Source: Geobacillus genomosp. 3 | GTDB taxonomy: Bacteria > Bacillota > Bacilli > Bacillales > Anoxybacillaceae | Reading direction: 5' to 3' | Assembly (NCBI RefSeq): GCF_000445995.2 | Contig: NC_022080.4 | Coordinates: 1,364,001-1,428,000, forward strand | DNA length: 64,000 bases | In this document: piece after piece, positions 43,152-51,863 of the stretch | Numbering within the stretch: position 1 is the first letter of the stretch | Layout of the letters: each line of letters opens with the position of its first letter | Position numbers and translations under genes: made by a program | Notes under the pieces: generated by a model | What the model was told of the DNA's origin: nothing | Database searches by the model: none | What the model saw: the letters and a program-made list of their open reading frames with translations, nothing else

Positions 43152-44012
43152 ATGGTCACAACGATCGGAGTCGTAGGAGCCGGCACAATGGGAAGCGGCA
43201 TCGCCAATTTAGCTGCCTTATCAGGATTTTCTGTCATGTTAGTCGATCTCGACGAGCAGGCGCTGCCAAAAGCGCGCTCGCGAATGGAAGCGTTTATGGA
43301 CAAAAGCGTCGCCAAAGGAAAAATGACGGCCGAGCAAAAACATGAAGCGCTAGAAAGAGTGAGAACATCGACCAACTTGCATGACATGAAGCAGGCCGAT
43401 ATCGTCATTGAAGCCGTCATCGAAAACATGAAGGTGAAAAAAGAGGTCTTTTCTCAGTTGGACAACATTGCACCGGAACACGCCATTTTAGCCACGAATA
43501 CGTCATCAATGTCCATCACAGAAATCGCTTCTGCCACCAACCGTCCAAGCCAAGTCGTCGGCATGCATTTTTTCAATCCCCCACAACTCATGAAACTTGT
43601 TGAAGTCGTACGCGGATACAAGACGAGCGATGAAACGGTTGAGCGGACGAAAGAACTCGCCCGGAAACTGAATAAAGAGCCGGTGGAAGTGAAAAAAGAT
43701 TCCCCGGGGTTCATTGTCAACCGCATTATGATTCCGCAATTCATCGAGGCGATCCGTCTTGTCGAAGAAGGAGTCGCTTCCATGGAAGATATCGACAAAG
43801 CGGTGACGCTTGGGTTGAACTACCCGATGGGGCCGTTCACACTGCAAGATTTCGCCGGAGTTGATATCGGTTTGCACGTGATGGACTATTTTTACCAAGA
43901 GTTTAAGGATGACCGGTTTGCCGCTCCTTTGTTGTTGAGACAGCTTGTCCGGGCGGGAAGGCTCGGCCGAAAAACGGGAGCGGGGTTCTATGATTATGAC
44001 GACGAACGGTAA
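43152..44012 (+). CDS. 3-hydroxyacyl-CoA (3-hydroxybutyryl-CoA) dehydrogenase
   Basis: 286 aa, single-function form. The NAD-binding motif is IGVVGAGTMGSGIANLAA at the N-terminus. The active site shows in ATNTSSMSITEIA and VVGMHFFNPPQLMKLVEVV (catalytic His), then KDSPGFIVNRIMIPQFIEA and the C-terminal domain LGLNYPMGPFTLQDFAGVDIGLHVMDY. It oxidises 3-hydroxyacyl-CoA with NAD, or runs in reverse with short chains. ATG follows AAGGAGGACTTGCCAA. It is the first gene of a five-gene acyl-CoA operon ending in a thiolase. Confidence 0.92.
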   Translation: MVTTIGVVGAGTMGSGIANLAALSGFSVMLVDLDEQALPKARSRMEAFMDKSVAKGKMTAEQKHEALERVRTSTNLHDMKQADIVIEAVIENMKVKKEVFSQLDNIAPEHAILATNTSSMSITEIASATNRPSQVVGMHFFNPPQLMKLVEVVRGYKTSDETVERTKELARKLNKEPVEVKKDSPGFIVNRIMIPQFIEAIRLVEEGVASMEDIDKAVTLGLNYPMGPFTLQDFAGVDIGLHVMDYFYQEFKDDRFAAPLLLRQLVRAGRLGRKTGAGFYDYDDER

Positions 44013-44110
44013 GTGAAGCGGCGGCGCTTGCCGCTGTTTCAGATGAATGTGTGGGCGCGTCGCTTTCACTATGACGAGAATCATCTTGCCATATAGGGGA
44101 GGAATGAACC

Positions 44111-44890
44111 GTGAACTACGAATTTTTGCAATATGAAATCGACCATCGGACAGCCGTTGTGTATATCGACCGTCCGCCGCTCAATCCGTTGAATACGAAA
44201 GTGTTTCGTGAGCTGGCGGCGCTCATCGACGAACTGGACGCCAATTCACAAGTCGGGGCGATCATCATTACCGGAACAGGGGAAAAAGCGTTTGTCGCCG
44301 GAGCGGATATCCATGAAATGATGAATCTCGACTTGGCCGGCATGATGGAAATGAACAAAATTTCGCGGGCGACGTTCTCCAAGATTGAAAGCGCCTCCAA
44401 ACCGGTGATTGCGGCTGTAAACGGATTGGCGCTCGGCGGGGGATGCGAATTGGCGCTTGCGTGCGATTTGCGCATTTGTTCCGAGAATGCGAAGTTTGCG
44501 TTTCCGGAAGTCAATCTCGGCATCATCCCAGGCGGCGGCGGGACACAGCGGCTGCCGCGCATCGTCGGTCAAGGAGTGGCAAAAGAATTGCTTTATTTCG
44601 GTGAAATGATCGATGCCAAGCGGGCGCTTGCCATTCATTTAGTAAATAAAGTCGTTCCAGCTGACGAACTTTTGCCAACGGCGAAAGAATGGGCTGAAAA
44701 ATTGGCGCAAAAACCGGCCATTGCCATGCGCATGCTCAAAGAAGCGGTCAACACGGGGGCCAATGTGGACTTGCAGTCAGGGCTGATCGTGGAAACGGCT
44801 TGCTTCGGGAACGCGTTTGCGACCGAAGACCGGAAAGAAGGAATGCGGGCGTTTGCCGAAAAGCGGAAGCCAGTGTTTGTCGGCAAGTAA
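44111..44890 (+). CDS. Enoyl-CoA hydratase
   Basis: 259 aa, crotonase fold. GTG 44111 follows GGGGAGGAATGAACC. The oxyanion-hole and catalytic regions are FVAGADIHEMMNLD, NGLALGGGCELALACDLRI (first catalytic Glu) and FAFPEVNLGIIPGGGGTQRLPRIVG (second Glu), so hydratase activity is expected. The C-terminal AFAEKRKPVFVGK is the standard ending. It adds water to trans-2-enoyl-CoA between the dehydrogenase steps. The 98-base gap from the previous gene has no terminator. Confidence 0.92.
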   Translation: MNYEFLQYEIDHRTAVVYIDRPPLNPLNTKVFRELAALIDELDANSQVGAIIITGTGEKAFVAGADIHEMMNLDLAGMMEMNKISRATFSKIESASKPVIAAVNGLALGGGCELALACDLRICSENAKFAFPEVNLGIIPGGGGTQRLPRIVGQGVAKELLYFGEMIDAKRALAIHLVNKVVPADELLPTAKEWAEKLAQKPAIAMRMLKEAVNTGANVDLQSGLIVETACFGNAFATEDRKEGMRAFAEKRKPVFVGK

Positions 44891-45002
44891 TGTTTCAGTT
44901 CACGAGGCGCAGCCAACATCACTGTACGATCTATTCAGTCATCAACCGCCCGAGTGTCTAAGTGAAGAAAAGTAATTCGAAAACTAAGAAAGGGTGTTGC
45001 AG

Positions 45003-46577
45003 ATGACGGAAAAAATCCCCGCTGTACATGAGGTGTTGATTCGTTCTTTTCAACAAGTTCCTGAGAGCAAAGAAGTCGCTTTTGATGGTTATCGGCGCAT
45101 GACGTACAAGGAATTGGTCGACCATGTCGAATCTATGGCCGCTACTCTGGCGTCGTTAGGGATCCAAAAAGGAGACCGAGTGATCGTTTGTTTGCCGAAT
45201 TGGAATGAATTTTTGGTCATTTACTTCAGCCTCGCCCGCCTTGGCGCCATTCTTGTTCCGTGCAATCCACGCTATGGTGAAGAGGAACTGATGTATATAC
45301 TGGAAAACTCCAAAGCGACAGCCGCTTTTCTTATGGGAGAGTTCGGACATATCGATCTGTTTGCGTCACATACTGGTGCAGGCAGTTCACTAAATCATAT
45401 TTTTACCGTGCGATTCCAACAAAAAGGGTGCTACTCGTTTGAGGACTTAATCGAATTAGGAAAACGTTTGCCTGCTGCTCCGCCAGTCGCCGTGGATGCC
45501 GGGGAAGATGTGTTTTCCATTTTGTATACGTCGGGTACAACCGGGAAGCCAAAAGGGGTCATGTTAACGCATCAAAATGTTATTTATGCAGCAAAACAGG
45601 CAGTGGAAACGATGAACTGCACAGTGAACGACGTGTTTCTTGTTGCCGTACCAGTTTTTCATGTGTTCGGAATGGTTCCGTCAATATTGTCCGCCGTATG
45701 GGTCGGGGCGCGCCTTGTCTTGATGGAACGGTATAAGGCGGAGGAAGCGCTGCAGCTGATCGAACAAGAAAAGGTCACAATTCACCATGGCGTCCCGACG
45801 ATGTTTATTTTGGAGCTGAACCATCCGAACTTTAGCCGGTACCAGTTGTCCTCGCTGCGCACGGGCATTATCGCCGCCGCCCCTTGCCCTGAGGAAGTCG
45901 TAAGGAAAATTCGTACGCAAATGGGCTGCGATGTTGTCATTTCATACGGATTGACCGAGACATCCTCCGTTGTTACGATTACAAGTTTTGATGACAGCGA
46001 CTCTGTTCGCTCGGAAACAGTCGGAAAGGCGGCGCCAGGTGCACAAGTGAAAGTCGTTGATGATCATCGGAAAGAAGTGAACATCGGGGAAGTAGGGGAG
46101 TTGGCTTGCAAAAGTCCGGGAGTGATGAAAGGATATTACGGAATGCCGGAAAAAACACAAGAAGTGATCGACGAGGAAGGATGGTTTTATACCGGTGATT
46201 TAGCGACAATCGATGAAAACGGATATGTGCGGATTGTCGGGCGGAAGAAAGAAATGATTATTCGTGGCGGCTACAACATTTATCCACGGGAAATCGAGGA
46301 AATTTTCTACAAACACCCAAGCGTGATGGAAGTGGCGATCATTGGGCTGCCGGATACTGTTTTAGGAGAAATATCTTGCGCTGTCATTAAGCTGAGGCCG
46401 CATTGCATGGAAGACGAAGAGTCGATGAAGGCGTATATTACAGGCAAAGTCGCTGATTACAAAGTGCCCGATCGCATCATGTTTGTCGAAGAGTTGCCTG
46501 TCACACCGAGCGGAAAAATTAAAAAAGTAGCCCTTCGCGAAATGATGGAGGAACGGTTAAAATCAACGCTTCGTTAG
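45003..46577 (+). CDS. AMP-forming acyl-CoA synthetase
   Basis: 524 aa from ATG 45003 with AGAAAGGGTGTTGCAG upstream. It is a complete ANL enzyme: P-loop ILYTSGTTGKPKGVMLTH (about 175-192), motif ISYGLTETSSVVTI, the GWFYTGDLATIDENGYVRIVGRKKEMIIRGGYNIYPREIE hinge and the catalytic Lys in TPSGKIKKVALREM. It activates a carboxylic acid to its CoA thioester in the cytoplasm. Chain length or ring type cannot be fixed from the sequence; medium or long fatty acids or alicyclic acids are possible. The gene lies between hydratase and dehydrogenase, so it supplies the substrate of this operon. Confidence 0.9.
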   Translation: MTEKIPAVHEVLIRSFQQVPESKEVAFDGYRRMTYKELVDHVESMAATLASLGIQKGDRVIVCLPNWNEFLVIYFSLARLGAILVPCNPRYGEEELMYILENSKATAAFLMGEFGHIDLFASHTGAGSSLNHIFTVRFQQKGCYSFEDLIELGKRLPAAPPVAVDAGEDVFSILYTSGTTGKPKGVMLTHQNVIYAAKQAVETMNCTVNDVFLVAVPVFHVFGMVPSILSAVWVGARLVLMERYKAEEALQLIEQEKVTIHHGVPTMFILELNHPNFSRYQLSSLRTGIIAAAPCPEEVVRKIRTQMGCDVVISYGLTETSSVVTITSFDDSDSVRSETVGKAAPGAQVKVVDDHRKEVNIGEVGELACKSPGVMKGYYGMPEKTQEVIDEEGWFYTGDLATIDENGYVRIVGRKKEMIIRGGYNIYPREIEEIFYKHPSVMEVAIIGLPDTVLGEISCAVIKLRPHCMEDEESMKAYITGKVADYKVPDRIMFVEELPVTPSGKIKKVALREMMEERLKSTLR

Positions 46578-46638
46578 ATCAAGTTTTTCAATGATCGGTA
46601 AGTATAGACGGAAGGACGAAACAAGGGGGCGGTTGACT

Positions 46639-48351
46639 GTGGCAAGGATAAAAGAATATAAAGGTGGGCGTTTCATCCATGAACATGTCGCCGCTAAGGA
46701 CGTGTTTACTCCGGAGGACTTTACTCCTGAACATCGTATGCTGGCGGATATGACGGAAAAGTTTATCATGAAGGAAGTCATGCCCGCCTTAGAAAACATT
46801 GAGGCACAACAGTTTGACGAAGCCGTCCGTTTATTGAAGAAAGCGGGTGAGCTCGGGTTATTGGGGGCCGATATCCCCGAGCGGTATGGCGGACAGCATT
46901 TGGATAAGATCAGTTCATGCATCATCAGTGAAAAGGTGGCCTTAGGCCGGTCATTTGCCGTGACGTTCAGCGGGCAAGTAGGAATCGGATCGTTGCCCAT
47001 TGTCTTTTTTGGCACAGAGGAGCAAAAGGAAGCTTATTTGCCGCATGTTGTGACCGGTGACAAAATCGGCGCCTATGCGTTAACGGAACCAACTTCCGGC
47101 ACAGATGCGCTGGCCGCGAAAACATCGGCGCGCCTATCTGAGTGTGGGCGGTATTACATTTTGAACGGTGAAAAACAGTGGATTACGAACTCGGCGTTTG
47201 CGGATTTCTTTATCGTTTTTGCCAAAGTAGACGGACAGCAGTTCACGGCGTTTATCGTTGATAAAGACTATGAAGGGGTATCCGTTGGACCGGAAGAGAA
47301 AAAGATGGGGTTAAAAGGTTCCTCAACTCGTTCTTTGATTCTTGACGACGTAAAAGTCCCGGTGTCCAATGTGTTAGGGGAAATCGGAAAAGGACATGTC
47401 ATTGCGTTTAATATTTTAAACATCGGCCGCCATAAGCTTGCGGCCGCCGCTTTAGGAATGGCCAAGCGGGCGCTCGAATTATCGGTGAAATACGCCAAGG
47501 AACGAAAGCAGTTCGGCCGTTCGTTGGCCGAATTCGGTCTCATTCAAACGAAAATCGCCGATATGGCGATCAAGACATATGTGAACGAAAGCATGATTTA
47601 CCGCACGGCGGGCGCCCTTGAACAAGGGTGGAGGACAGGAAACGACTGCATCGCTCAAACGATTGCTGATTACGCGGTGGAATGTTCGATTAACAAAGTA
47701 TTCTCGACCGAAGTGCTTGATTTTGTTGTTGATGAAGCGGTGCAAATCCATGGCGGATACGGCTATATGGCCGAGTATGAGGTTGAAACGCTTTATCGTG
47801 ATGCGCGAATTTATCGCATTTTTGAGGGAACGAATGAAATCAACCGAATTGTCATCGCTTCAACATTGTTGCGAAATCGCTTCTCTCCACCTAAAGAGGA
47901 ATGCATTCAAGGGGAACAAGTTGTCGAGTTGACCGACAAAGCCAAGCAGCTTCATGATATGAAGTCGTTGTTTTGGGCGATGGCTGATGCGATCCAAAAA
48001 CGGTATGCCGGGCACGAAGTGGCACAGGAGCTTCTAGCCTATTTAGCGGATATGGCCATACAAATTTACGCGATGGAAAGCGCTTTGTTAAGGGCAGAAA
48101 AAGCGATAGCGAAAAACGGTGTCAACATGGAAGAACAAAAGAAAAACTATGTGCAAGTATACATTCAAGAGACAGTTCAGCAACTGCTTGGCCGTTCGTT
48201 GAACGTTGCCCTGTATTTGCAAGACGAACGACTCGCAAAACGGGTTTCACAAGGTATAGAGGCAGTTATGCAGGAACCGCTGGCAGATGTGATTACGCTA
48301 AAGCGCCGCATTGCTGAAAAAGTGATTCAACACGAAACGTATGTGAAGTAG
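46639..48351 (+). CDS. Acyl-CoA dehydrogenase, long (FadE-like) form
   Basis: 570 aa from GTG 46639, which has CAAGGGGGCGG before it; the ATG at 46591 would add 16 residues without a good site. It is longer than the usual ~380-residue dehydrogenase and similar in architecture to B. subtilis FadE. FAD-binding: AYALTEPTSGTDALAAKT, QWITNSAFADFFIVFAK. The catalytic region is VQIHGGYGYMAEYEVETLYRDARIYRIFEGTNEINRIVIA. A C-terminal ~170-residue helical extension follows. It introduces the first double bond and passes electrons to ETF. Confidence 0.9.
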   Translation: MARIKEYKGGRFIHEHVAAKDVFTPEDFTPEHRMLADMTEKFIMKEVMPALENIEAQQFDEAVRLLKKAGELGLLGADIPERYGGQHLDKISSCIISEKVALGRSFAVTFSGQVGIGSLPIVFFGTEEQKEAYLPHVVTGDKIGAYALTEPTSGTDALAAKTSARLSECGRYYILNGEKQWITNSAFADFFIVFAKVDGQQFTAFIVDKDYEGVSVGPEEKKMGLKGSSTRSLILDDVKVPVSNVLGEIGKGHVIAFNILNIGRHKLAAAALGMAKRALELSVKYAKERKQFGRSLAEFGLIQTKIADMAIKTYVNESMIYRTAGALEQGWRTGNDCIAQTIADYAVECSINKVFSTEVLDFVVDEAVQIHGGYGYMAEYEVETLYRDARIYRIFEGTNEINRIVIASTLLRNRFSPPKEECIQGEQVVELTDKAKQLHDMKSLFWAMADAIQKRYAGHEVAQELLAYLADMAIQIYAMESALLRAEKAIAKNGVNMEEQKKNYVQVYIQETVQQLLGRSLNVALYLQDERLAKRVSQGIEAVMQEPLADVITLKRRIAEKVIQHETYVK

Positions 48352-48437
48352 CCAACGGCACGTTCATGAATGGCGATCGTTTTGGTTCGAAAGTGTTCTA
48401 TGGAACGAAAAGGAAAAAGACGGAGAGGGGAAAGAGG

Positions 48438-49616
48438 ATGTATACGGAGATTGTATTGCTTGAAGGAGCGCGCACACCATTTGCCAAATTTTGTGGTTCG
48501 TTTCGCGATATTTCTGCAACCGATCTCGGGGCCATTGCGGCGCGGGAAGCGATAAAAAAAGCAAGAATCGAGCCGGAAGAAATCGACCATGTCGTATTTG
48601 GCAACGTGCAACAGTCAAGCCGTGACGCCCATTTGCTGGCGCGCCACGTCGGTTTGAAGGCAGAGGTGCCGATCGACGTGCCGGCCGTGACGGTGAACCG
48701 ACTGTGCGGAACGGGGCTCGAGGCGATTATTATGGCGGCGCGCCTAATTGTAACCGGGGAAGCGAACGTTGTGCTGGCGGGAGGCACTGAAAACATGAGC
48801 CAAGTGCCGCATGTCATTCGCGGCATGCGCTGGGGGACGGCATTAGGGAGCCCGACGGTCGAGGATTGGCTTTGGGATGGGCTGTACGACACGGTTGGCG
48901 GCTGCAGCATGGCCATCACTGCGGAAAATTTAGCGAAAAAATATCATATTACCCGCGAAGAAGTAGACCAACACGCCCTCCGCAGCCATGAGCGGGCGCT
49001 GGCAGCCATCGAACAAGGGTACTTCCGCCAAGAAATCGTTCCTGTACCGGTAAAAGGGAAGAAAGGAGAAACGACGGTTGATACAGACGAACACCCGCGC
49101 AAAACGAGCTTAGAGCAGCTGCAAGCCCTGCAACCGCGCTTTTTGGAAAACGGCGTCGTGACGCCAGGCAATGCGAGCGGAATGAACGATGGAGCGGCAG
49201 CAGTGATCGTTGCTTCGGCAGAATACGCGGCCAAACGCGGCTTAAAACCGCTCGCCCGCCTCGTTTCGTGGGGGGTCGTCGGCGTTGAGCCGCAATACAT
49301 GGGAATCGGCCCAGTTCCAGCGATTCGACAAGCGCTCGATAAAGCGAATTTATCAATCGATGACCTCGACTTAATCGAAATCAACGAAGCATTTTCGGCC
49401 CAATATTTAGCTTGCCAAAAAGAATTGGGCTTTAGCGATGACAAAGGCAACGTCAACGGCGGGGCGGTCGCGCTTGGCCATCCGTTGGCCGCTTCGGGGA
49501 CACGGATTACGTTGACGCTCGTTTATGAGTTGGCCAGAAGAGGAAAGAAATATGGCGCTTCCTCGCTATGCATCGGCGGCGGCCAAGGCATTGCGGCGAT
49601 TTGGGAGAGATTGTAA
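48438..49616 (+). CDS. Acetyl-CoA C-acyltransferase (3-ketoacyl-CoA thiolase)
   Basis: 392 aa from ATG 48438 after GGGGAAAGAGG. The nucleophile Cys is in TVNRLCGTGLEAI (~87). The NEAFSAQ, GGAVALGHPLAASGTR (His) and CIGGGQG (second Cys) motifs are all present, so thiolysis is expected. It cleaves 3-ketoacyl-CoA to acetyl-CoA and closes the cycle encoded by the four preceding genes. The 161-base gap to the next gene shows no terminator or promoter I can defend. Confidence 0.93.
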   Translation: MYTEIVLLEGARTPFAKFCGSFRDISATDLGAIAAREAIKKARIEPEEIDHVVFGNVQQSSRDAHLLARHVGLKAEVPIDVPAVTVNRLCGTGLEAIIMAARLIVTGEANVVLAGGTENMSQVPHVIRGMRWGTALGSPTVEDWLWDGLYDTVGGCSMAITAENLAKKYHITREEVDQHALRSHERALAAIEQGYFRQEIVPVPVKGKKGETTVDTDEHPRKTSLEQLQALQPRFLENGVVTPGNASGMNDGAAAVIVASAEYAAKRGLKPLARLVSWGVVGVEPQYMGIGPVPAIRQALDKANLSIDDLDLIEINEAFSAQYLACQKELGFSDDKGNVNGGAVALGHPLAASGTRITLTLVYELARRGKKYGASSLCIGGGQGIAAIWERL

Positions 49617-49777
49617 CTTAAAAGATGGTGAGTGGAATTTTTTGAATACCTGATTATCGCCGGTCAGTCCTACCACTAGGCGGCCGTCAAACAAAAGGAT
49701 GTGTTGGGCAAAAGGGGCGCTGTGCCGGCGAGTCAAGCAGGTTGCCACCCACACAACGAACAAAAGGAGGGCATTTT

Positions 49778-51088
49778 ATGCAAAAGATGAATGTCGAGTC
49801 GATAGAACAAAGAACTATCCAAAAGACGATTTCGAGGATTTTACCGTTTGTTTTGATTTTATATATTGTTGCCTACTTAGACCGTGTCAATCTAGGATAT
49901 GCCGCGCTTGATATGAATGCAGAGCTAGCTCTTTCGGCGGAAGTGTTTGGTCTGTTATCAGGGATATTTTTTATCGGATATTTTCTGTTTGAAGTGCCAA
50001 GCAACATGATTTTGCATAAGGTGGGCGCCAGAGTATGGATTGCCCGCATTATGATTACATGGGGAGTAATTGTTATCTTAACCGGGTTTGTACAATCAGC
50101 CGCTCATCTATATATCTTGCGTTTCTTATTAGGGGTTGCGGAAGCAGGATTTTTCCCCGGGATTCTTTTGTATTTCACTTATTGGTTTCGAAAGCGGGAA
50201 CGGGCGATTGCCACTTCTGTTTTAATACTGGCATTGCCGATCGGATCCGTTATCGGCGCTCCATTATCGACATGGATTATGGATGTTGTTCAATGGGGCG
50301 GGTTGTCCGGTTGGAGATGGATGTTCATTTTAGAAGGAATTCCGGCTGTTGTGTTGGGCATCATCACATTATTTTATTTGACGGAGAGACCGAAACAGGC
50401 CAAATGGTTGAAGAAGGAAGAAAGGGAGTGGCTTGAAGGGGAACTCGAAAAAGAGCGAGAAGAAAGCAGGCTTGTCAATAAAACATCGAAGAAGGAAATG
50501 TTGAAGGATAGTAGAGTTTGGATGTTGACACTAGTTTACTTTGCGGATTACACTGCCATGTACGGACTAGGTTTTTGGCTCCCATCCATCGTAAAATCGT
50601 TTACGGAAAATGTTTCATCCAATTTACAAATTGGTTGGATCAGCATGATTCCTGCGTTAGTCGGTGCGATTTCCTTGCTGTTGATGGGCTGGAACGCAAG
50701 CAGGACGAATTCCCATCGGGCGCATGTCACCGTGAGTCTTTTCATTGCTTTCATAGGCTTTCTTGCGAGTGCTTTTGCCACAAGCTCTACGGTGATGATT
50801 ATTTGCCTGTCCTTTGCGGCGATCGGTTTATATGGTTTTGCCGGTGTATATATGGCGTACATGACGTTCTTTTTCACAGAGTCGACCGCTCCAGTAGGAA
50901 TTGCGCTCGTGAATTCTTTAGCTTCATTAGGGGGATTCCTTGGACCGATGATATTCGGATTCGTTACGGTGAAAACCGGGATGCTTTTGTTAGCGGGCTT
51001 GGCTGTTATCGGTGCGTATACAGCTTTGGTTTTGAAAAGCAGACAGTCGGTGAACCTCCACGTAGAACCTAAGTTTGAGAGCAACTAG
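49778..51088 (+). CDS. MFS transporter, anion:cation symporter (ACS) type
   Basis: 436 aa from ATG 49778 (AAAAGGAGGGCATTTT upstream), 12 membrane helices. The first helix ILYIVAYLDRVNLGYAALDMN carries the Y-x-D-R-x-N signature of the ACS family (phthalate, glucarate, 4-hydroxyphenylacetate carriers). GFFPGILLYFTYWFRKRERA and GWRWMFILEGIPAVVLG are equally typical. Placement after the acyl-CoA operon suggests that it imports the organic acid that the operon degrades. The long charged central loop is usual. Confidence 0.85.
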   Translation: MQKMNVESIEQRTIQKTISRILPFVLILYIVAYLDRVNLGYAALDMNAELALSAEVFGLLSGIFFIGYFLFEVPSNMILHKVGARVWIARIMITWGVIVILTGFVQSAAHLYILRFLLGVAEAGFFPGILLYFTYWFRKRERAIATSVLILALPIGSVIGAPLSTWIMDVVQWGGLSGWRWMFILEGIPAVVLGIITLFYLTERPKQAKWLKKEEREWLEGELEKEREESRLVNKTSKKEMLKDSRVWMLTLVYFADYTAMYGLGFWLPSIVKSFTENVSSNLQIGWISMIPALVGAISLLLMGWNASRTNSHRAHVTVSLFIAFIGFLASAFATSSTVMIICLSFAAIGLYGFAGVYMAYMTFFFTESTAPVGIALVNSLASLGGFLGPMIFGFVTVKTGMLLLAGLAVIGAYTALVLKSRQSVNLHVEPKFESN

Positions 51089-51713
51089 GAAAGTGATCGC
51101 CCCTTGGCCCTTTTGTTGCTAAGAGGTAGGCGGAGGTCAATATCTTTTTATCATCTCGCATCGAGAAGTTCCCTAGTTATCTATAAGTTATCCTCTTATT
51201 TTGAAACAAAACAGTTTTCTTTTTGCACATTCTTTCAGAACCCTCTCGTTTCTGAAGGAATGTGCTAAATTTTTTGCAGATGATTTCGGATGAACAAACA
51301 AAATGATTTTCCATATTTCGCTTCAGCCGTCCGGGCGTGCGGTTTCAACGCTTCTTTCAGCAGGGGGCGGGATTTGCGACAAACCTTATGGCCTCGTGTT
51401 GTGCGCTTAGATGCCGGGCGCTTTGGCGGGATGAGTTGTGCCTGTTGCAAGAGAGCCTCAAAGCAGAACGTTTTGCTTTCGACTTCAAAAAAGCAAAGGT
51501 CACACCCTCCCCCGTGAGCGGTTGCCGTCCAGCCGGATCAACGTTGGCCCATCGGTTTTAGACGATATTTGCAAAGTACGTATTACGGATAGATTACGAA
51601 AGTGTAAAAAACGAAATGTTCTTTTTTGAGAAAAGGCGTATTTATACAAAAAACTAAGCGATATTTAGATCGTTTTTCCTATACGTTTTTTTATCTAAAT
51701 TTTAAATAATGTG
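51089..51713. other. Long gap with one terminator, no convincing gene
   Basis: 625 bases between the MFS gene and the livK promoter. A strong hairpin GCACATTC-T-TTCAGAA ... TTCTGAA-GG-GAATGTGC (51225-51265) followed by an AT-rich T-run ends the upstream unit. Between 51290 and 51560 the sequence is GC-rich, with short open frames on both strands (up to 75 codons) but no ribosome binding site or recognisable protein; it may be an old gene or element remnant. Near 51664-51699 TTTAGAT and ATCTAAA form an inverted pair before the promoter. Confidence 0.5.
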
Positions 51714-51742
51714 TTGAATTTTCTAAAAGTATTATATATTAT
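51714..51742 (+). promoter_or_regulatory. livK operon promoter
   Basis: TTGAAT (51714-51719), a 17-base spacer and TATTAT (51737-51742), about 120 bases before the livK start. Confidence 0.6.
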
Positions 51743-51817
51743 AAAAATTGAAATGTTCGAAACAGTGAAAACTAAGGGGGGAGAAGAGGAAAGGCAAAGA
51801 AATGAAAAGCAAGAAAA

Positions 51818-51831
51818 TGAAAGCGTTTTAA
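51818..51831 (+). promoter_or_regulatory. cre-like site in livK leader
   Basis: TGAAAGCGTTTTAA matches the cre pattern except for the C near the end. It lies between promoter and start codon, a roadblock position for CcpA. Confidence 0.45.
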
Positions 51832-51863
51832 ATGACCATGACATTGACAAAGGGGGGCTTGGA

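Noticed and set aside
51290..51560. Small open frames on both strands in the gap before livK
   Set aside because: No ribosome binding site, no recognisable protein, and both strands are open, which points to composition rather than coding.
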